From NCBI GenBank assembly GCA_041401985.1, contig JAWKTE010000002.1, positions 1-64,000 on the forward strand: 64,000 nt of DNA, read 5' to 3'. Positions 34,028 through 43,526 of the stretch are shown here, piece by piece. Made by a program: the position numbers and the translations under genes. Every line of letters begins with the position of its first letter. The stretch's first letter is position 1. The DNA comes from JACKHA01 sp041401985. GTDB lineage: Bacteria > Planctomycetota > Phycisphaerae > Phycisphaerales > UBA1924. Below the pieces are notes generated by a model. It saw only the letters and a list, made by a program, of their open reading frames with translations, did no database searches and had not been told where the DNA came from.

Positions 34028-36304
34028 CTACGACGACCGACCGGCCAGGCGATTGAACCGTGCGCACGCGAATCTGATCGCCAGCATGCCCAGCCCCGCG
34101 TACAACGCTGAGACCACCACGAGCAGGGCCGTGAACTGGTAGATGTCCATCTTCTCAAGCCACGGCAGCGAGTACTCCAGGCGTCCGTACCGCGACGCGT
34201 TGGACGCCTCGGTCACCGCGAACACCAACAGCGGCAGCGGCTGCGTGCCGAAGGCCCCGAACCAGAACTTGTCGAACACTTCGGAGTCCGCCCGCAACGC
34301 CTGGGCGAGCAGCAGCAACACGATCGGCGCCACCAGCCACAGCCCCAGCGCGAGCCCCGTGTTCGCGATCGCCGCGACCGAGCCCTTCTTGAGCATCAGC
34401 GAGAACACGACGCCCGTGCCGCCGAGGAACGCCACGCCACCCGCCAGCGCCGCCGCGACGTGGAACACGACCCACGGCGTCAGGCCGTCCAGCAGCACCC
34501 CCGCGAACAGGAAATGGGCCAGGATCAGGGCCGCCAGGTCCCACTGCCTCGCCAGCGCCCCGGCGAGTTTGCCCAGCAGGATCTCGCGCGCGCTCAGGCG
34601 CGTCGTGAGCAGCGTCTCGAGCGTCCGCCCCTCGCGCTCCTCCGCCAGCACGCCCGCGCTCTGCGACGCGGCCCGCAGCAGCACGATCACCGAACCCAGC
34701 ACCGCCACGAACATGTGCACGCCGTCGAACTCGCCCTCCGACTCCCAGTACAGGAACATCAGCAGTCCGGCCAACGCCGCGCACACGATCGTCGATCGCG
34801 GCGGCAGCACCACCGCCTGCCCCGTGCCCGCCCGCTTGATCGCGCGGACCGCCGTGACCGCGATCAGCCCTCCCGTGAGCAGCACGAAGCCGATCGTGCC
34901 GATCGACAGCCAGTCCAACCGGCCCCCGCGGGACCAAGTCGCGTACGCCGCGCCGCCCTCCCCCGACAGTTGCGAGAACATGCCCCACAAAGGCAGGAAC
35001 ACCCCCAGAATCGCCAGCAACACCAGCACGAACGACGCCCCCGCCAGCCCGCGCCGACGCGACGCCGCCCGCTCGCCCTGGCGACGCAGCTCACGCCACA
35101 GCACGGGGCGATCGCTCACCTCGCGTGAGACGATCGACGCGTCCGGCAGCGGTGGTGGGGGCGGCGGTGGTGTTGCAGCGACCGCGGGCTGATCCGATGC
35201 CGCACCGACGCCCGACACATCGACGGCGCCGACCGCAACAGCGCCAGCCGGGGCGCCCGCCGCTTCCAGCGCGCCGACCTCGCCGCCTTTGGCTTTCTTC
35301 GCCCGACGCGCCGACCGCACGTCCACGTCGGCCGCGCCCAGCACGCGCTCGACCCCGTCGCCGGTCAGGCGTTTGCGCAGCACCAGCGTCGCCGCCGCCA
35401 GCAGACCGCCCGTCGCCACGAGGTTGAACGCGACGTTGGCTCCGATGATCGTCCATGGCGTCACGCCCGCAGGCGCCGGCATGCCGAGCGAGATCGCCTG
35501 CGTGATTCCCAGGGCCGCCGGCCCGCTCATCGTTCCGACGACAAACGTCGCCTCTTCTTCGGACAGGATGTGCCGGCTCACGAGCAGAAACGAGACCAGC
35601 AGCGGCGCGACCGCCAGCCCCACGACCATCGACGCCGCCCCCGAGCTGGCCAACGCCGACCGGCGCGCGAACACCGACATCAGCACGCCGATCGCCCCGG
35701 CCAGCATCGCCGTCGTGATGATCACCGCCGAACCGCCCAGCACCAGCGTCGCGTCGGTCCCGCCGAAGAGGCGCATCCCCAGCAGCAGCGGCAGCGAAAT
35801 CAACCCCAGGATCGCGATGTTCACGAGCGCGCCGGCGAACTTCCCGCCCACGATCTGGGCCGCGGTCAGCGGCGTGGTCAGCAAGGCTCCAAGCGTCCGC
35901 CCGCGCACCTCGTCGCACACCGTCGGGGCCGTCATCATTGCCGACACCAGCGGCAGCAGGATCATCTGGAACCACAGGATCGACGCCGTCACCGCCGGGG
36001 CGACGTCCTGGAACGACTGGATGGCCGCGGCCCCGCCCTGGTAACTGTCGCTGCGATTGGCCGCGTACACGAGCACGGCGAGCCCGACCTGCAGCAGCCC
36101 GTACACGCCCCGCAGCCAGAACGTCGAGACCTTCCGCCCGGAAACGCGGACCTCCTTCTGGAACACCGCGTTGAGCAGCACGCGGTGGGGGAGCAGGCCC
36201 GCCAGCGCCTCGCCGAGCCCGCGTCGTGCCGGTGGCGGCAGCGCGATCGCCGCGCCGCCCGCGGCGTCCGTCGCGACATTGCCCTGTGGCTCGCGCTCGC
36301 CCAT
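34028..36304 (-). CDS. ABC-2 type transporter permease, double length
   Basis: 758 aa with two homologous halves, each carrying a six-helix ABC-2 permease pattern. In half one, EVRGRTLGALLTTPLTAAQIVGGKFAGAL follows the second helix. In half two, EEREGRTLETLLTTRLSAREILLGKLAGALARQW does the same. The halves are joined by an Ala/Pro-rich linker (residues ~330-380). It is a fused pair of permease subunits working with the ATPase gene immediately upstream, whose TAG stop abuts this ATG. It is the last gene of the MoxR/VWA operon. Gliding-motility GldF-like exporters have similar subunits, but the substrate is unknown. Confidence 0.88.
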   Translation of the reverse strand: MGEREPQGNVATDAAGGAAIALPPPARRGLGEALAGLLPHRVLLNAVFQKEVRVSGRKVSTFWLRGVYGLLQVGLAVLVYAANRSDSYQGGAAAIQSFQDVAPAVTASILWFQMILLPLVSAMMTAPTVCDEVRGRTLGALLTTPLTAAQIVGGKFAGALVNIAILGLISLPLLLGMRLFGGTDATLVLGGSAVIITTAMLAGAIGVLMSVFARRSALASSGAASMVVGLAVAPLLVSFLLVSRHILSEEEATFVVGTMSGPAALGITQAISLGMPAPAGVTPWTIIGANVAFNLVATGGLLAAATLVLRKRLTGDGVERVLGAADVDVRSARRAKKAKGGEVGALEAAGAPAGAVAVGAVDVSGVGAASDQPAVAATPPPPPPPLPDASIVSREVSDRPVLWRELRRQGERAASRRRGLAGASFVLVLLAILGVFLPLWGMFSQLSGEGGAAYATWSRGGRLDWLSIGTIGFVLLTGGLIAVTAVRAIKRAGTGQAVVLPPRSTIVCAALAGLLMFLYWESEGEFDGVHMFVAVLGSVIVLLRAASQSAGVLAEEREGRTLETLLTTRLSAREILLGKLAGALARQWDLAALILAHFLFAGVLLDGLTPWVVFHVAAALAGGVAFLGGTGVVFSLMLKKGSVAAIANTGLALGLWLVAPIVLLLLAQALRADSEVFDKFWFGAFGTQPLPLLVFAVTEASNASRYGRLEYSLPWLEKMDIYQFTALLVVVSALYAGLGMLAIRFACARFNRLAGRSS

Positions 36305-37318
36305 CTACTGCAGCGCCCCCGTCGTGAGTTTCAGGAACGCCTCCTCGAGGCGCACCTCCTTCGGTGTGAACGCCGCGATCCGCAGCCCCGCCCCCAGCAG
36401 CCGCTCGATGATGAAGTGGTGCGAGTGCTCGCCCGGCACGAGGCTCACCTGCAGCGCGGCCCGCGGCGAGGCCACCACCGCCACCGCGTGCACACGCGCA
36501 TCTCCCTCCAGGGCCGCCCGGGCTCGTTCCAGCACGTCCGGATCGATCACGTTGCCATCGCCGGCGCCGTCCGCCGGCGTATCTGAACCGTTCGCGCCGC
36601 CCGCGGCCGCCGGCGACTCGAGGCGCACCTCGATCTGCTCACCCGGCCTCGTCCGCGCGTACGCCTCCTGGATCGACCCGGCATACAACAGTTTGCCCCG
36701 CTCGATGATCCCGATCGTCGTGCACATCTCCGCCAGTTCCGACAAGATGTGCGACGAGACCATCAGGCTCTTGCCCATGCGGGCCAGTTCCTGCAGCAGG
36801 CTCCGCATCTCGATCCGGGCCCGCGGGTCCAGCCCCGACGCCGGCTCATCCAGCAGCAGCACCTTTGGCTCGTGGATCAGCACGCGGGCCACGCCGAGGC
36901 GCTGCTGCATCCCGCGCGACAGGCTCGACACCATCGCCTTCTTCTTCTCGACAAGGTCCGTCAGTTCCAGCACCGAGTCGATGATCTGCCCCCGCTTCCT
37001 CCGGTGGATCCGGAACGCCGCGGCGAAGAACTGCAGGTACTCGTCAACGGTCAGATCGTCGTACACGCCCAGGAAGTCGGGCATGTAGCCCAGGATCTGG
37101 CGGATGCGGTCGCCGTCGCTGGTCACGTCGAGCCCGCCGACTTTGGCGGTGCCCGCGTCGGGGGCGAGCAGGCACGCCAGGATCTTCATCGTCGTGGACT
37201 TGCCGGCCCCGTTGGGGCCGATGAAGCCGAACACCTCGCCCGCGCCGATCTCCAGCGACAGGTCGTTGACCGCGACCAGCGAGCCGAACCGCTTCGTGAC
37301 GTTCCTGATCTCGATCAT
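36305..37318 (-). CDS. ABC transporter ATP-binding protein
   Basis: 337 aa. Nucleotide-binding motifs are complete: Walker A GPNGAGKST, signature LSRGMQQRLGVARVL, Walker B KVLLLDEPASGLDP and switch His in SSHILSE. A C-terminal ~120-aa domain (EQIEVRLESPAAAGG ... LQVSLVPGEHSHHFIIERLL) is typical of ATPases paired with ABC-2 permeases (NatA/GldA type). The ATG overlaps the stop of the preceding 831-aa gene (ATGA), and the permease follows without a gap, so translation is coupled. Confidence 0.93.
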   Translation of the reverse strand: MIEIRNVTKRFGSLVAVNDLSLEIGAGEVFGFIGPNGAGKSTTMKILACLLAPDAGTAKVGGLDVTSDGDRIRQILGYMPDFLGVYDDLTVDEYLQFFAAAFRIHRRKRGQIIDSVLELTDLVEKKKAMVSSLSRGMQQRLGVARVLIHEPKVLLLDEPASGLDPRARIEMRSLLQELARMGKSLMVSSHILSELAEMCTTIGIIERGKLLYAGSIQEAYARTRPGEQIEVRLESPAAAGGANGSDTPADGAGDGNVIDPDVLERARAALEGDARVHAVAVVASPRAALQVSLVPGEHSHHFIIERLLGAGLRIAAFTPKEVRLEEAFLKLTTGALQ

Positions 37319-39810
37319 TCCTCGCCCCCCGCGCCGAACGACGGTGCGTCGGCCGCGCCCGCTTCGTCGCTGCCGTCGCCGCCCGAACTGCTTCCGGAGC
37401 CGGTCCCGAGTCCCGTCGGCACGCGCGGCGACGGCGACCACCGCTCCGCGGGACGCACATCCTCCACCGCCTCCGCCAGCGGCACCAGCAGGCGGGCCAG
37501 CACCGTCCGCCGCTCGCTCCGCGTCGCGCTCGTGCTCGCGTCCATCGGCATGTCGTCAAGCCGCACCCGGACGATCGCCCATCTCCCGGACCGCACCATC
37601 CGATCCATCGCGTCGCCGCGCTCCCGCGAACCGGGCAGGTTCGCCAGGGCCTCTTCCAGGGTGCTCGCGATGCCGCCGGGATACGCCCATGACTGGGACC
37701 CGATCGGCGTGCCGAAGCCGCCGCCGCCCGAGATCCGCGCTCGCTCCGCTTGCCGGCGCTGCGCGACGGAACTGCCACCCGTGTCTCCGACCGTCGCGAC
37801 CCAGAGGTCGCCGCCCACTTCGCGTTCGAACACCACAGCCCGCTGCCCCTCGCGTCCGACCTCGACCGACGCGAACCCGATCGCCGCCCCATCCGGCACG
37901 CCCGTCAGCGACACCCGCCACCCGTCGCCCTCGCGCCCGATGACCGCCGCGAGTCCCACATCACCACCGCCCCGCTCCAGCAGCGTCCGGAACGTCATCA
38001 GCGGCATCGGCAGCGCGACGGGCTCGGACGCCCGCACGGGCGCGCCGTCGCCCGCCTCCACCGCGCCCACCGCCAGCACCACCGGCGATCCCATCCCACG
38101 CCGCGGCTCGAACGAGAAACTCTGCACCGACGACACGCCCCGCCACCACGACGCCCCATCCCCGCCATCCGCCTCCAGGCTCGCCCGCCCCGCCCGCGCC
38201 GACAGCACGCCCGTCAGCACGCTCTGGCGCGACAGAACCGCCGCGCCCGACGGGTCGTGCACCTGGTCCACCACGTTCAGCCGCCCCAGCCGCCCGTCCG
38301 TCGGCCGAAGGATCCCCGGCACCGCGTACGCCAGCACGCTCGCCAGCGCAATCCACCCCAGGCCCGTCAGCCACGCGTGCTGGCGAAGCCTCAACCGTTT
38401 CAGCACGATCGCGTCCCCCGGCCCGAGCAGCAGCGCCAGCAGCACCGACGCCGCCGCGAGCCCGAAGAACGCCCGCCCGCTCGGCGGCGGCACATCGGCC
38501 AGATGGTCCAGCCCGACCGTGATCGCGTGCCGCGACCGCATCGTGTCGCCCGAGGCCTGCTGCCCATACCAGTAGTCCGGCTCGTCGTCCTTTCCGGGTT
38601 CGGGCTTGAACGGCTCCATCGCCCCCGCCAGCACCTGCCGCCACAGGTTCCCCGCCGCCACGCGGTCAACGCCCAGCAGGATGTCGTCGGGTCGCACGCC
38701 CACAACCGCCACAAACCCCAGCCCCACCGGCCCCTCGGCGATCGCGTGCTCGACGCCGCTTCCCGCAGGATCAAGCGGCCACACGCCCCGCCACCCGAGC
38801 GCCTCGCCCGTCCGTGTCAGCCGCACGCCCCGCGCGCTGAAGGCCGGCGCCAGAACCGCGCTGCCGGTGTCTCGCCGCCCCGCCGCGTGCGCCATCTCCG
38901 CCGTCGCCCCGATCGTCCGTGCCTCGCCAACCTCGATCGGCGATCCGCCCAGGCCGCGCACCCACGCCGCCCACTCCGCACCCGAACCTTCAATCAAGAG
39001 CACCAGGCGTCCGCCGTCCCACACCCAGTCCCGCAGCGCCCGCGCCGCCGCCGGCGACATCGCACCCGACGACCGCGCGTCCAGCACCACGCACCGCACG
39101 CCGTCGTACGCGATCCACGACTCCGGCAACGCGCGCGCCCCAACCTCCACAACCATCGTGCTCTCGAACAGGTCCGTCGCCGCCGATCGAGACGACGGCC
39201 CCCAGCCCTGCGGCTCGCGCGTCGGCGTCGCCAGCAGCCCAGGCCACCACCCCCGCGCCGCCGCCAGCAGCCCTGTGTCGCCAACGCCCAGCACCAGGTC
39301 GTCGTAACTGCTCAGCCCCGGCGGCAGTGGCTGCTCGTCCCGGCTGATCGCCCTCGCCAGCGTCTGGCTCGCGATCACCCGCCCGTTCGGACGCCGCGCC
39401 TCGGCCCGGATGATCGGCACGTCCGGCGGCAGCGCCGCGGCGAACTCCACCGTCGTTGCCCGCCCGGCAGCCGCGGCGAACGGGGCCACCAGGGTCACGT
39501 CCTGCACCGCGTCCTGCGGGAACGTCAGGTGGATCGTGCCCTCCAGCGTCTGGTCCGCCGGGTCGATCGTGACCCAGATCGGCCCGAACCGCTCAGCGGG
39601 CAGGTACTCGCCCCAGCCGAGCGTGATCCCGACCGACGGGCGGGCCCGCCCCTGGCGCATCTCCGGGCTTCCGCCCTGACGCGACCACGCGCTAGTCGCC
39701 GCCAGCCCGATCACCAGCAATGCGAGCAGACGAGCGACGCGGGCCAGACCGCACATCGGTGCCAGCCCGGCGTCCCCACCCGCCAGGCTTGCCCCGCACC
39801 GTCCCGTCAC
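37315..39810 (-). CDS. Large membrane-anchored envelope protein of the MoxR/VWA operon
   Basis: 831 aa from a GTG overlapping the previous stop (GTGA) and preceded by AAGG; an internal ATG at 39756 would begin just before the signal-like helix (VARLLALLVIGLAATSAW). An extracytoplasmic N-terminal half has a beta-sandwich start (GWGEYLPAERFGPIWVTI) and a glutamine-amidotransferase-like stretch (LRDWVWDGGRLVLLIEGSG). Two transmembrane helices follow near residues 460-510 (AFFGLAAASVLLALLLGPGD, GWIALASVLAYAVPGI). The C-terminus is Gly/Ser-rich and acidic. By position it may link the VWA proteins to the ABC exporter. Function is unknown. Confidence 0.8.
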   Translation of the reverse strand: MTGRCGASLAGGDAGLAPMCGLARVARLLALLVIGLAATSAWSRQGGSPEMRQGRARPSVGITLGWGEYLPAERFGPIWVTIDPADQTLEGTIHLTFPQDAVQDVTLVAPFAAAAGRATTVEFAAALPPDVPIIRAEARRPNGRVIASQTLARAISRDEQPLPPGLSSYDDLVLGVGDTGLLAAARGWWPGLLATPTREPQGWGPSSRSAATDLFESTMVVEVGARALPESWIAYDGVRCVVLDARSSGAMSPAAARALRDWVWDGGRLVLLIEGSGAEWAAWVRGLGGSPIEVGEARTIGATAEMAHAAGRRDTGSAVLAPAFSARGVRLTRTGEALGWRGVWPLDPAGSGVEHAIAEGPVGLGFVAVVGVRPDDILLGVDRVAAGNLWRQVLAGAMEPFKPEPGKDDEPDYWYGQQASGDTMRSRHAITVGLDHLADVPPPSGRAFFGLAAASVLLALLLGPGDAIVLKRLRLRQHAWLTGLGWIALASVLAYAVPGILRPTDGRLGRLNVVDQVHDPSGAAVLSRQSVLTGVLSARAGRASLEADGGDGASWWRGVSSVQSFSFEPRRGMGSPVVLAVGAVEAGDGAPVRASEPVALPMPLMTFRTLLERGGGDVGLAAVIGREGDGWRVSLTGVPDGAAIGFASVEVGREGQRAVVFEREVGGDLWVATVGDTGGSSVAQRRQAERARISGGGGFGTPIGSQSWAYPGGIASTLEEALANLPGSRERGDAMDRMVRSGRWAIVRVRLDDMPMDASTSATRSERRTVLARLLVPLAEAVEDVRPAERWSPSPRVPTGLGTGSGSSSGGDGSDEAGAADAPSFGAGGEE

Positions 39811-42014
39811 AGGTACACCTTCCGGTTGTACACCCACCACTCGAACATCATCACGCCCAGGGCCGCCAGGATCAGCCACGGCCAGTAGTTCCGGATCCCG
39901 GCCCGGCTCGTTTCACCGCTGGCCACCGCCACCTGGTCCGCCAGCGGCAGAACAAGGCGGGCCGAGACCTCGCTCTCCCGCTCGTCTCCAAGGTTGGCGG
40001 CGTACGCCCGCACCATCCGCGAGCCGCTCGGCACGTCACCCGCGGACCCCTGCCCCGTCCACCGCAGCGCATAGATCCCCGTCCGAGTAATCGGCCCGTA
40101 CACCACGCGCCCATCCGACGCCGGCTCCAGCCCGATCGTCCCGCCCTGCGGCAGCACCAGTTCCACGCCCGTCGCCCCCAGCGGCACCCGGTCCGCCAGC
40201 ACGCTCCCGGGCTGCACCTGGCGTGCCCCGCCCCCCGACCCCGCGTCGTGCCCCAGGTAGTCGACGCCCGCCGCCAGGAACACAACCCACGACACATCGA
40301 ACGGCCACGTCGACGCCACAGGGTTGAACGGCACGATCAACGCCCGCGTCTGGTCGCGCGAGAACTCGATGATCGCCGGCCCGAAGTCCCCGTCCGCGAT
40401 CGCGCGGCTCGGGGCATCCTCCGCGATGTCCACCAGTCGCGGGCGAGCCATCTCGATCGCGTCCAGCACAAGTTCCCGCAGCACAGGATGGTCCCGGCGC
40501 CAGTCCAGAATGACCCCGCCGGTCCCCTCGCCCGCCTGGCCGCGATCCGTGATCCCGGTCCCCTCGGTCGGGACGATGCCCAGCACCAGGAACCGCCCCG
40601 GCGGCAACCCGCCATCGGGCAGCCATCGATCCAGCACCACCACGTCGAACGCGATCCGGGCCGCCTCGTCCAGGGCCCGCCACGCCGCCGGCGTGTACGT
40701 CTCCAGACTCGCCAGCGGCAGCCCCTCGAGCCCGCGCAGGAACAGGTTGCCCTCGGTCACCACCGCAACCGCCAACTGCCGCGCCGGCGGCACCGCCAGC
40801 CACGCCTCATCATCCACCGCCAGCACGTCCGGCGGCGCGCTCAACTCGCTCCCCGGCGTCGCCAGCAACCGCACCGAGAACAGCCCCGCCTCGGCCCGCG
40901 TCAGGCGGAACACCACGCCGCTCGACGACGCCTCCCACCGCTCGGCCACCAGCGGCCCCTCGTCGGCGCCCTCCGCCTCGCCGCCATCGGCCGCCGTCGC
41001 CGCGTTGCTGGCCGCCTCCGCGCGCTCGAACTCCGACCGGCGCACCTCCTCCACAATCCGCGTCGCCGCCGGCAGCGTCACCGTCTGGATCCCCAGCACG
41101 TCCGAGTCGTTCAGGGCCAGTTGCACATCGACCGACCGTTCCGTCCGCCCCGTGCTCTCGACCGCCACGAACACCGAGAGTTCCTCGGGATGCTCGTAGT
41201 CCCGCTGGGCCCGCACCGACGTGATCCCCGCGTTGGCCGCGTCGGCCTGCCCGATCGCGTGGTACACCACCGTGTCCGTATTGGCCGGCAGCACCTCGTC
41301 CGCATCGGGCAGCGCCCCGTCGCTGAACAGGTGGATCGTCGAGCCCTCGCCCGCGAACAGCCCCTCGATCTCCATGTCCGTTTCCGGCCCGCCGTCCTCG
41401 ATCGTCTCGGTCAGGCGCCGGCGCGGCGCGTGGGCCCGCGCCAGGCGCATCGCCTCGTCCAGCGACGACGGCGCATCGGTCGGCTCGACACCCCGGATCG
41501 CCTGACGCAGCAGGTTTTTGTCGGACGTGAACTGCTGGCGCACCTCGGCCGTGGTCGAGAACGCGATGACCATCGCCTCGTCGGCCCCGCCGCCCATGAA
41601 CAGCCCCGGGTCGCGCAGCGAGTCGACCAGCGCGATCGCCCGGGCCCGCGCTTCCTCCAGGCGCGTCCGCCCGCTCTCCGGGTCCGCCTCGTCTCCGTCG
41701 GTGGCGGACATCGACGCCGAGCGGTCGATCAGGATGATGTGCCGCTGGCCCGAGAGCGTCTGCCCACGCATCTGCGGCTGGGCCAGGGCCAGCAGCACCG
41801 CCGCCAGCGCCAGCAGTTGCAGGAACAGCAGCAGGTTCCGGCGCAGGCGCTGGAACGGCGCGTTGGCCTGCAGGTCCTGGATCGCCTTCCGCCACAGCAG
41901 TGTCGACGACACCTCCACGTCCCGCCGGCGCAGTTTGAGGAAGTACAGGATGATCAGCGTCGGCACGGCAATGGCCGCGGCGATGCCGGCGAGGAGTGGG
42001 GTGGCCCAGGTCAT
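39807..42014 (-). CDS. BatA-like VWA-domain membrane protein
   Basis: 735 aa. The N-terminus has the BatA pattern: two helices around LYFLKLRRRDVEVSSTLLW and LLLFLQLLALAAVLLALAQPQ. The VWA domain begins at HIILIDRSASMSATDGD (metal site DxSxS) and continues through VIAFSTTA and IHLFSDG. A long extracytoplasmic beta-rich part and a last membrane helix (YWPWLILAALGVMMFEWWVY) complete it. Its ATG overlaps the DUF58 stop and its stop overlaps the next GTG, so it is coupled on both sides. MoxR-DUF58-VWA sets are thought to act as chaperone-like systems for envelope or metalloprotein assembly. Confidence 0.9.
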   Translation of the reverse strand: MTWATPLLAGIAAAIAVPTLIILYFLKLRRRDVEVSSTLLWRKAIQDLQANAPFQRLRRNLLLFLQLLALAAVLLALAQPQMRGQTLSGQRHIILIDRSASMSATDGDEADPESGRTRLEEARARAIALVDSLRDPGLFMGGGADEAMVIAFSTTAEVRQQFTSDKNLLRQAIRGVEPTDAPSSLDEAMRLARAHAPRRRLTETIEDGGPETDMEIEGLFAGEGSTIHLFSDGALPDADEVLPANTDTVVYHAIGQADAANAGITSVRAQRDYEHPEELSVFVAVESTGRTERSVDVQLALNDSDVLGIQTVTLPAATRIVEEVRRSEFERAEAASNAATAADGGEAEGADEGPLVAERWEASSSGVVFRLTRAEAGLFSVRLLATPGSELSAPPDVLAVDDEAWLAVPPARQLAVAVVTEGNLFLRGLEGLPLASLETYTPAAWRALDEAARIAFDVVVLDRWLPDGGLPPGRFLVLGIVPTEGTGITDRGQAGEGTGGVILDWRRDHPVLRELVLDAIEMARPRLVDIAEDAPSRAIADGDFGPAIIEFSRDQTRALIVPFNPVASTWPFDVSWVVFLAAGVDYLGHDAGSGGGARQVQPGSVLADRVPLGATGVELVLPQGGTIGLEPASDGRVVYGPITRTGIYALRWTGQGSAGDVPSGSRMVRAYAANLGDERESEVSARLVLPLADQVAVASGETSRAGIRNYWPWLILAALGVMMFEWWVYNRKVYL

Positions 42015-42943
42015 TTCAGCATCCCCCGCTTCCGCAGATAGTCCAAAACCAGCACATCCACCGGCGTATCTGTCCGCACCGTCATGTGCGTGATCTCCCT
42101 TCTCGCACAGAACGACCGCAGCCCATCCACATACGCCGCCAGGTTCTGCTTGTACTTCTTGAGCAGCGGGGCCGACACCGTCACCTCCGCGAGGTCGTCA
42201 TCCTCCATGTCCCGCAGCCGCAGGTCCCCCGTGATGTCCGGCTCGAGTTCCTGCGGGCTGAGCACCTGGATCGCGTACACGTCGTACCCGCGGCCAATCA
42301 AGAGCCGCAGCCCCGTCTCGTACCCCTCCTTGTAGAAGAAGTCGCTCAGCACCACCATCACGCCCTTGCCGCGACGGCTCAGCACGATCCGCTTGCACGC
42401 CTCGGTGAAGTCGCTGCCGCCCTCGGGCTCCAGCCCGCACAGGAACCGCGACAGATCCTGCAGCCGCCGGCGCCCGCGCATGTCGCGGACCACGCCGCAG
42501 ATCCCCCCGTCGCCCGCCTGCCGCGCCCCCAGCGCCGTCACACCCACCCGGTTCAGGTTCACCAGCCCGATGTATCCCAGGGCCGCGGCCAGTTGCTGCA
42601 TGTACAGGAACTTCGCCGGCTCCCCACAGTCGCTCGACGCCGACGCGTCGATCACCAGGTGCAGCGACAGGTCCTCCTCCTCCAGGAACAGCTTGAGGAA
42701 CAGCCGGTCCAGCCGCCCGAAGATGTTCCAGTCGATGTGGCGCAGGTCGTCGCCGACCACGTACGGCCTGTGGTCCGCGAACTCGACCGACTCGCCGCGC
42801 TTCTTCGAGCGCCGCTCGCCCTGGAGTTTCCCCGCGAATATCTTCCGGCTGGTCAGGTCAAGCCCCGACAGCCGCGACACCAGCCGCGGCGTCAGCAGCT
42901 CGTCCATCGACTTCGGGCGGGTTGGGTTGGGTGTTCGGAGCAT
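42011..42943 (-). CDS. DUF58 domain protein of the MoxR operon
   Basis: 310 aa, soluble. The DUF58 signature is present: GERRSKKRGESVEFADHRPYVVGDDLRHIDWNIFGRLDRLFLKLFLEEEDLSLHLVIDASASS. The last part is a degenerate VWA metal site (DASAS). Partner of MoxR ATPase and VWA proteins in most bacteria. The start may instead be MDELLTP at 42907, where family similarity begins; neither has a strong Shine-Dalgarno. Its upstream gap has been taken over by the GxxExxY element, which separates it from the lipoprotein and moxR genes. Confidence 0.92.
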   Translation of the reverse strand: MLRTPNPTRPKSMDELLTPRLVSRLSGLDLTSRKIFAGKLQGERRSKKRGESVEFADHRPYVVGDDLRHIDWNIFGRLDRLFLKLFLEEEDLSLHLVIDASASSDCGEPAKFLYMQQLAAALGYIGLVNLNRVGVTALGARQAGDGGICGVVRDMRGRRRLQDLSRFLCGLEPEGGSDFTEACKRIVLSRRGKGVMVVLSDFFYKEGYETGLRLLIGRGYDVYAIQVLSPQELEPDITGDLRLRDMEDDDLAEVTVSAPLLKKYKQNLAAYVDGLRSFCARREITHMTVRTDTPVDVLVLDYLRKRGMLK

Positions 42944-42968
42944 CAGGTGGCTCGGGGGTCTCAGGAGT

Positions 42969-43448
42969 TCAGACCGAACGCGAAGGCCGCGAAGGGCGCG
43001 AGGAGGGGATGGGCACCCGACCAGAATCGAGTGGGGGAGCGGGTTCGATGGCGGGCGAGTTGATCAGGCGGACCATGCCATCCCGCAGCGATGTGGCATG
43101 GAAGTTGAGGAGCAGGCCCAATGGGAACCGGCCCGCACGAAGATACGACAGCGTCTGCGCCCTGTGGACATCCAGCACCGAGGCCACAGCCTTCACCTCA
43201 ACCACAACCGTGCGATCCACCACAAGATCGATCCTCTGACCACGCAGCACCACGTCCTTGTACGGCACCCCGATCTCGAACTGCCGCAGCACCGGGATCT
43301 CCGCCCGCTGCAACTCAACGACCAGGGCCTCCTCGTACAACTTCTCCAGCAGCCCCGGTCCCAGCACCGAGTGGACCTCCATCGCCGCACCGATGACGCG
43401 CGACGCCAGCGCCTCCACCCGCTCCGGCAAGTCCCGACGACGCATCAT
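42969..43448 (-). CDS. GxxExxY family protein (PD-(D/E)XK-like)
   Basis: 159 aa. The name-giving motif is plain: MEVHSVLGPGLLEKLYEEAL (G-P-G-L-L-E-K-L-Y). Later motifs IDLVVDRTVVVEVKAV (D...E-x-K, the nuclease-like core) and LSYLRAGRFPLGLLLNF are typical of TIGR04256/PF13366. Function of the family is unknown; the fold suggests a nuclease. Its last ~12 residues (SSRPSRPSRSV) are encoded by the flanking period-9 repeat, so the stop lies inside the arm. It is inserted in the same direction as the operon. The start is ATG at 43448 (MMRRRDLPER). Confidence 0.9.
   Translation of the reverse strand: MMRRRDLPERVEALASRVIGAAMEVHSVLGPGLLEKLYEEALVVELQRAEIPVLRQFEIGVPYKDVVLRGQRIDLVVDRTVVVEVKAVASVLDVHRAQTLSYLRAGRFPLGLLLNFHATSLRDGMVRLINSPAIEPAPPLDSGRVPIPSSRPSRPSRSV
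42977..43003. repeat. Left arm of GxxExxY element (period 9)
   Basis: GAACGCGAAGGCCGCGAAGG and on: three units of GCGAAGGNC ending GCGAGG. It is the inverted counterpart of 43470-43500, with GAACGCG on the outer side of both arms. It overlaps the 3' end of the GxxExxY gene. Confidence 0.8.
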
Positions 43449-43469
43449 CCCAGCACCGCCTCCCAAGAA

Positions 43470-43500
43470 GGCCTCGCGTCCTTCGCGTCCTTCGCGTTCA
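43470..43500. repeat. Right arm of GxxExxY element (period 9)
   Basis: Read on the minus strand: GAACGCGAAGGACGCGAAGG, then ACGCGAGG. About 25 of 27 positions match the left arm. It ends about 27 bases after the lipoprotein gene stop and 22 bases before the GxxExxY start. Confidence 0.8.
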
Positions 43501-43526
43501 ACTCGATCCCGCCGAGACTCCCCGCC

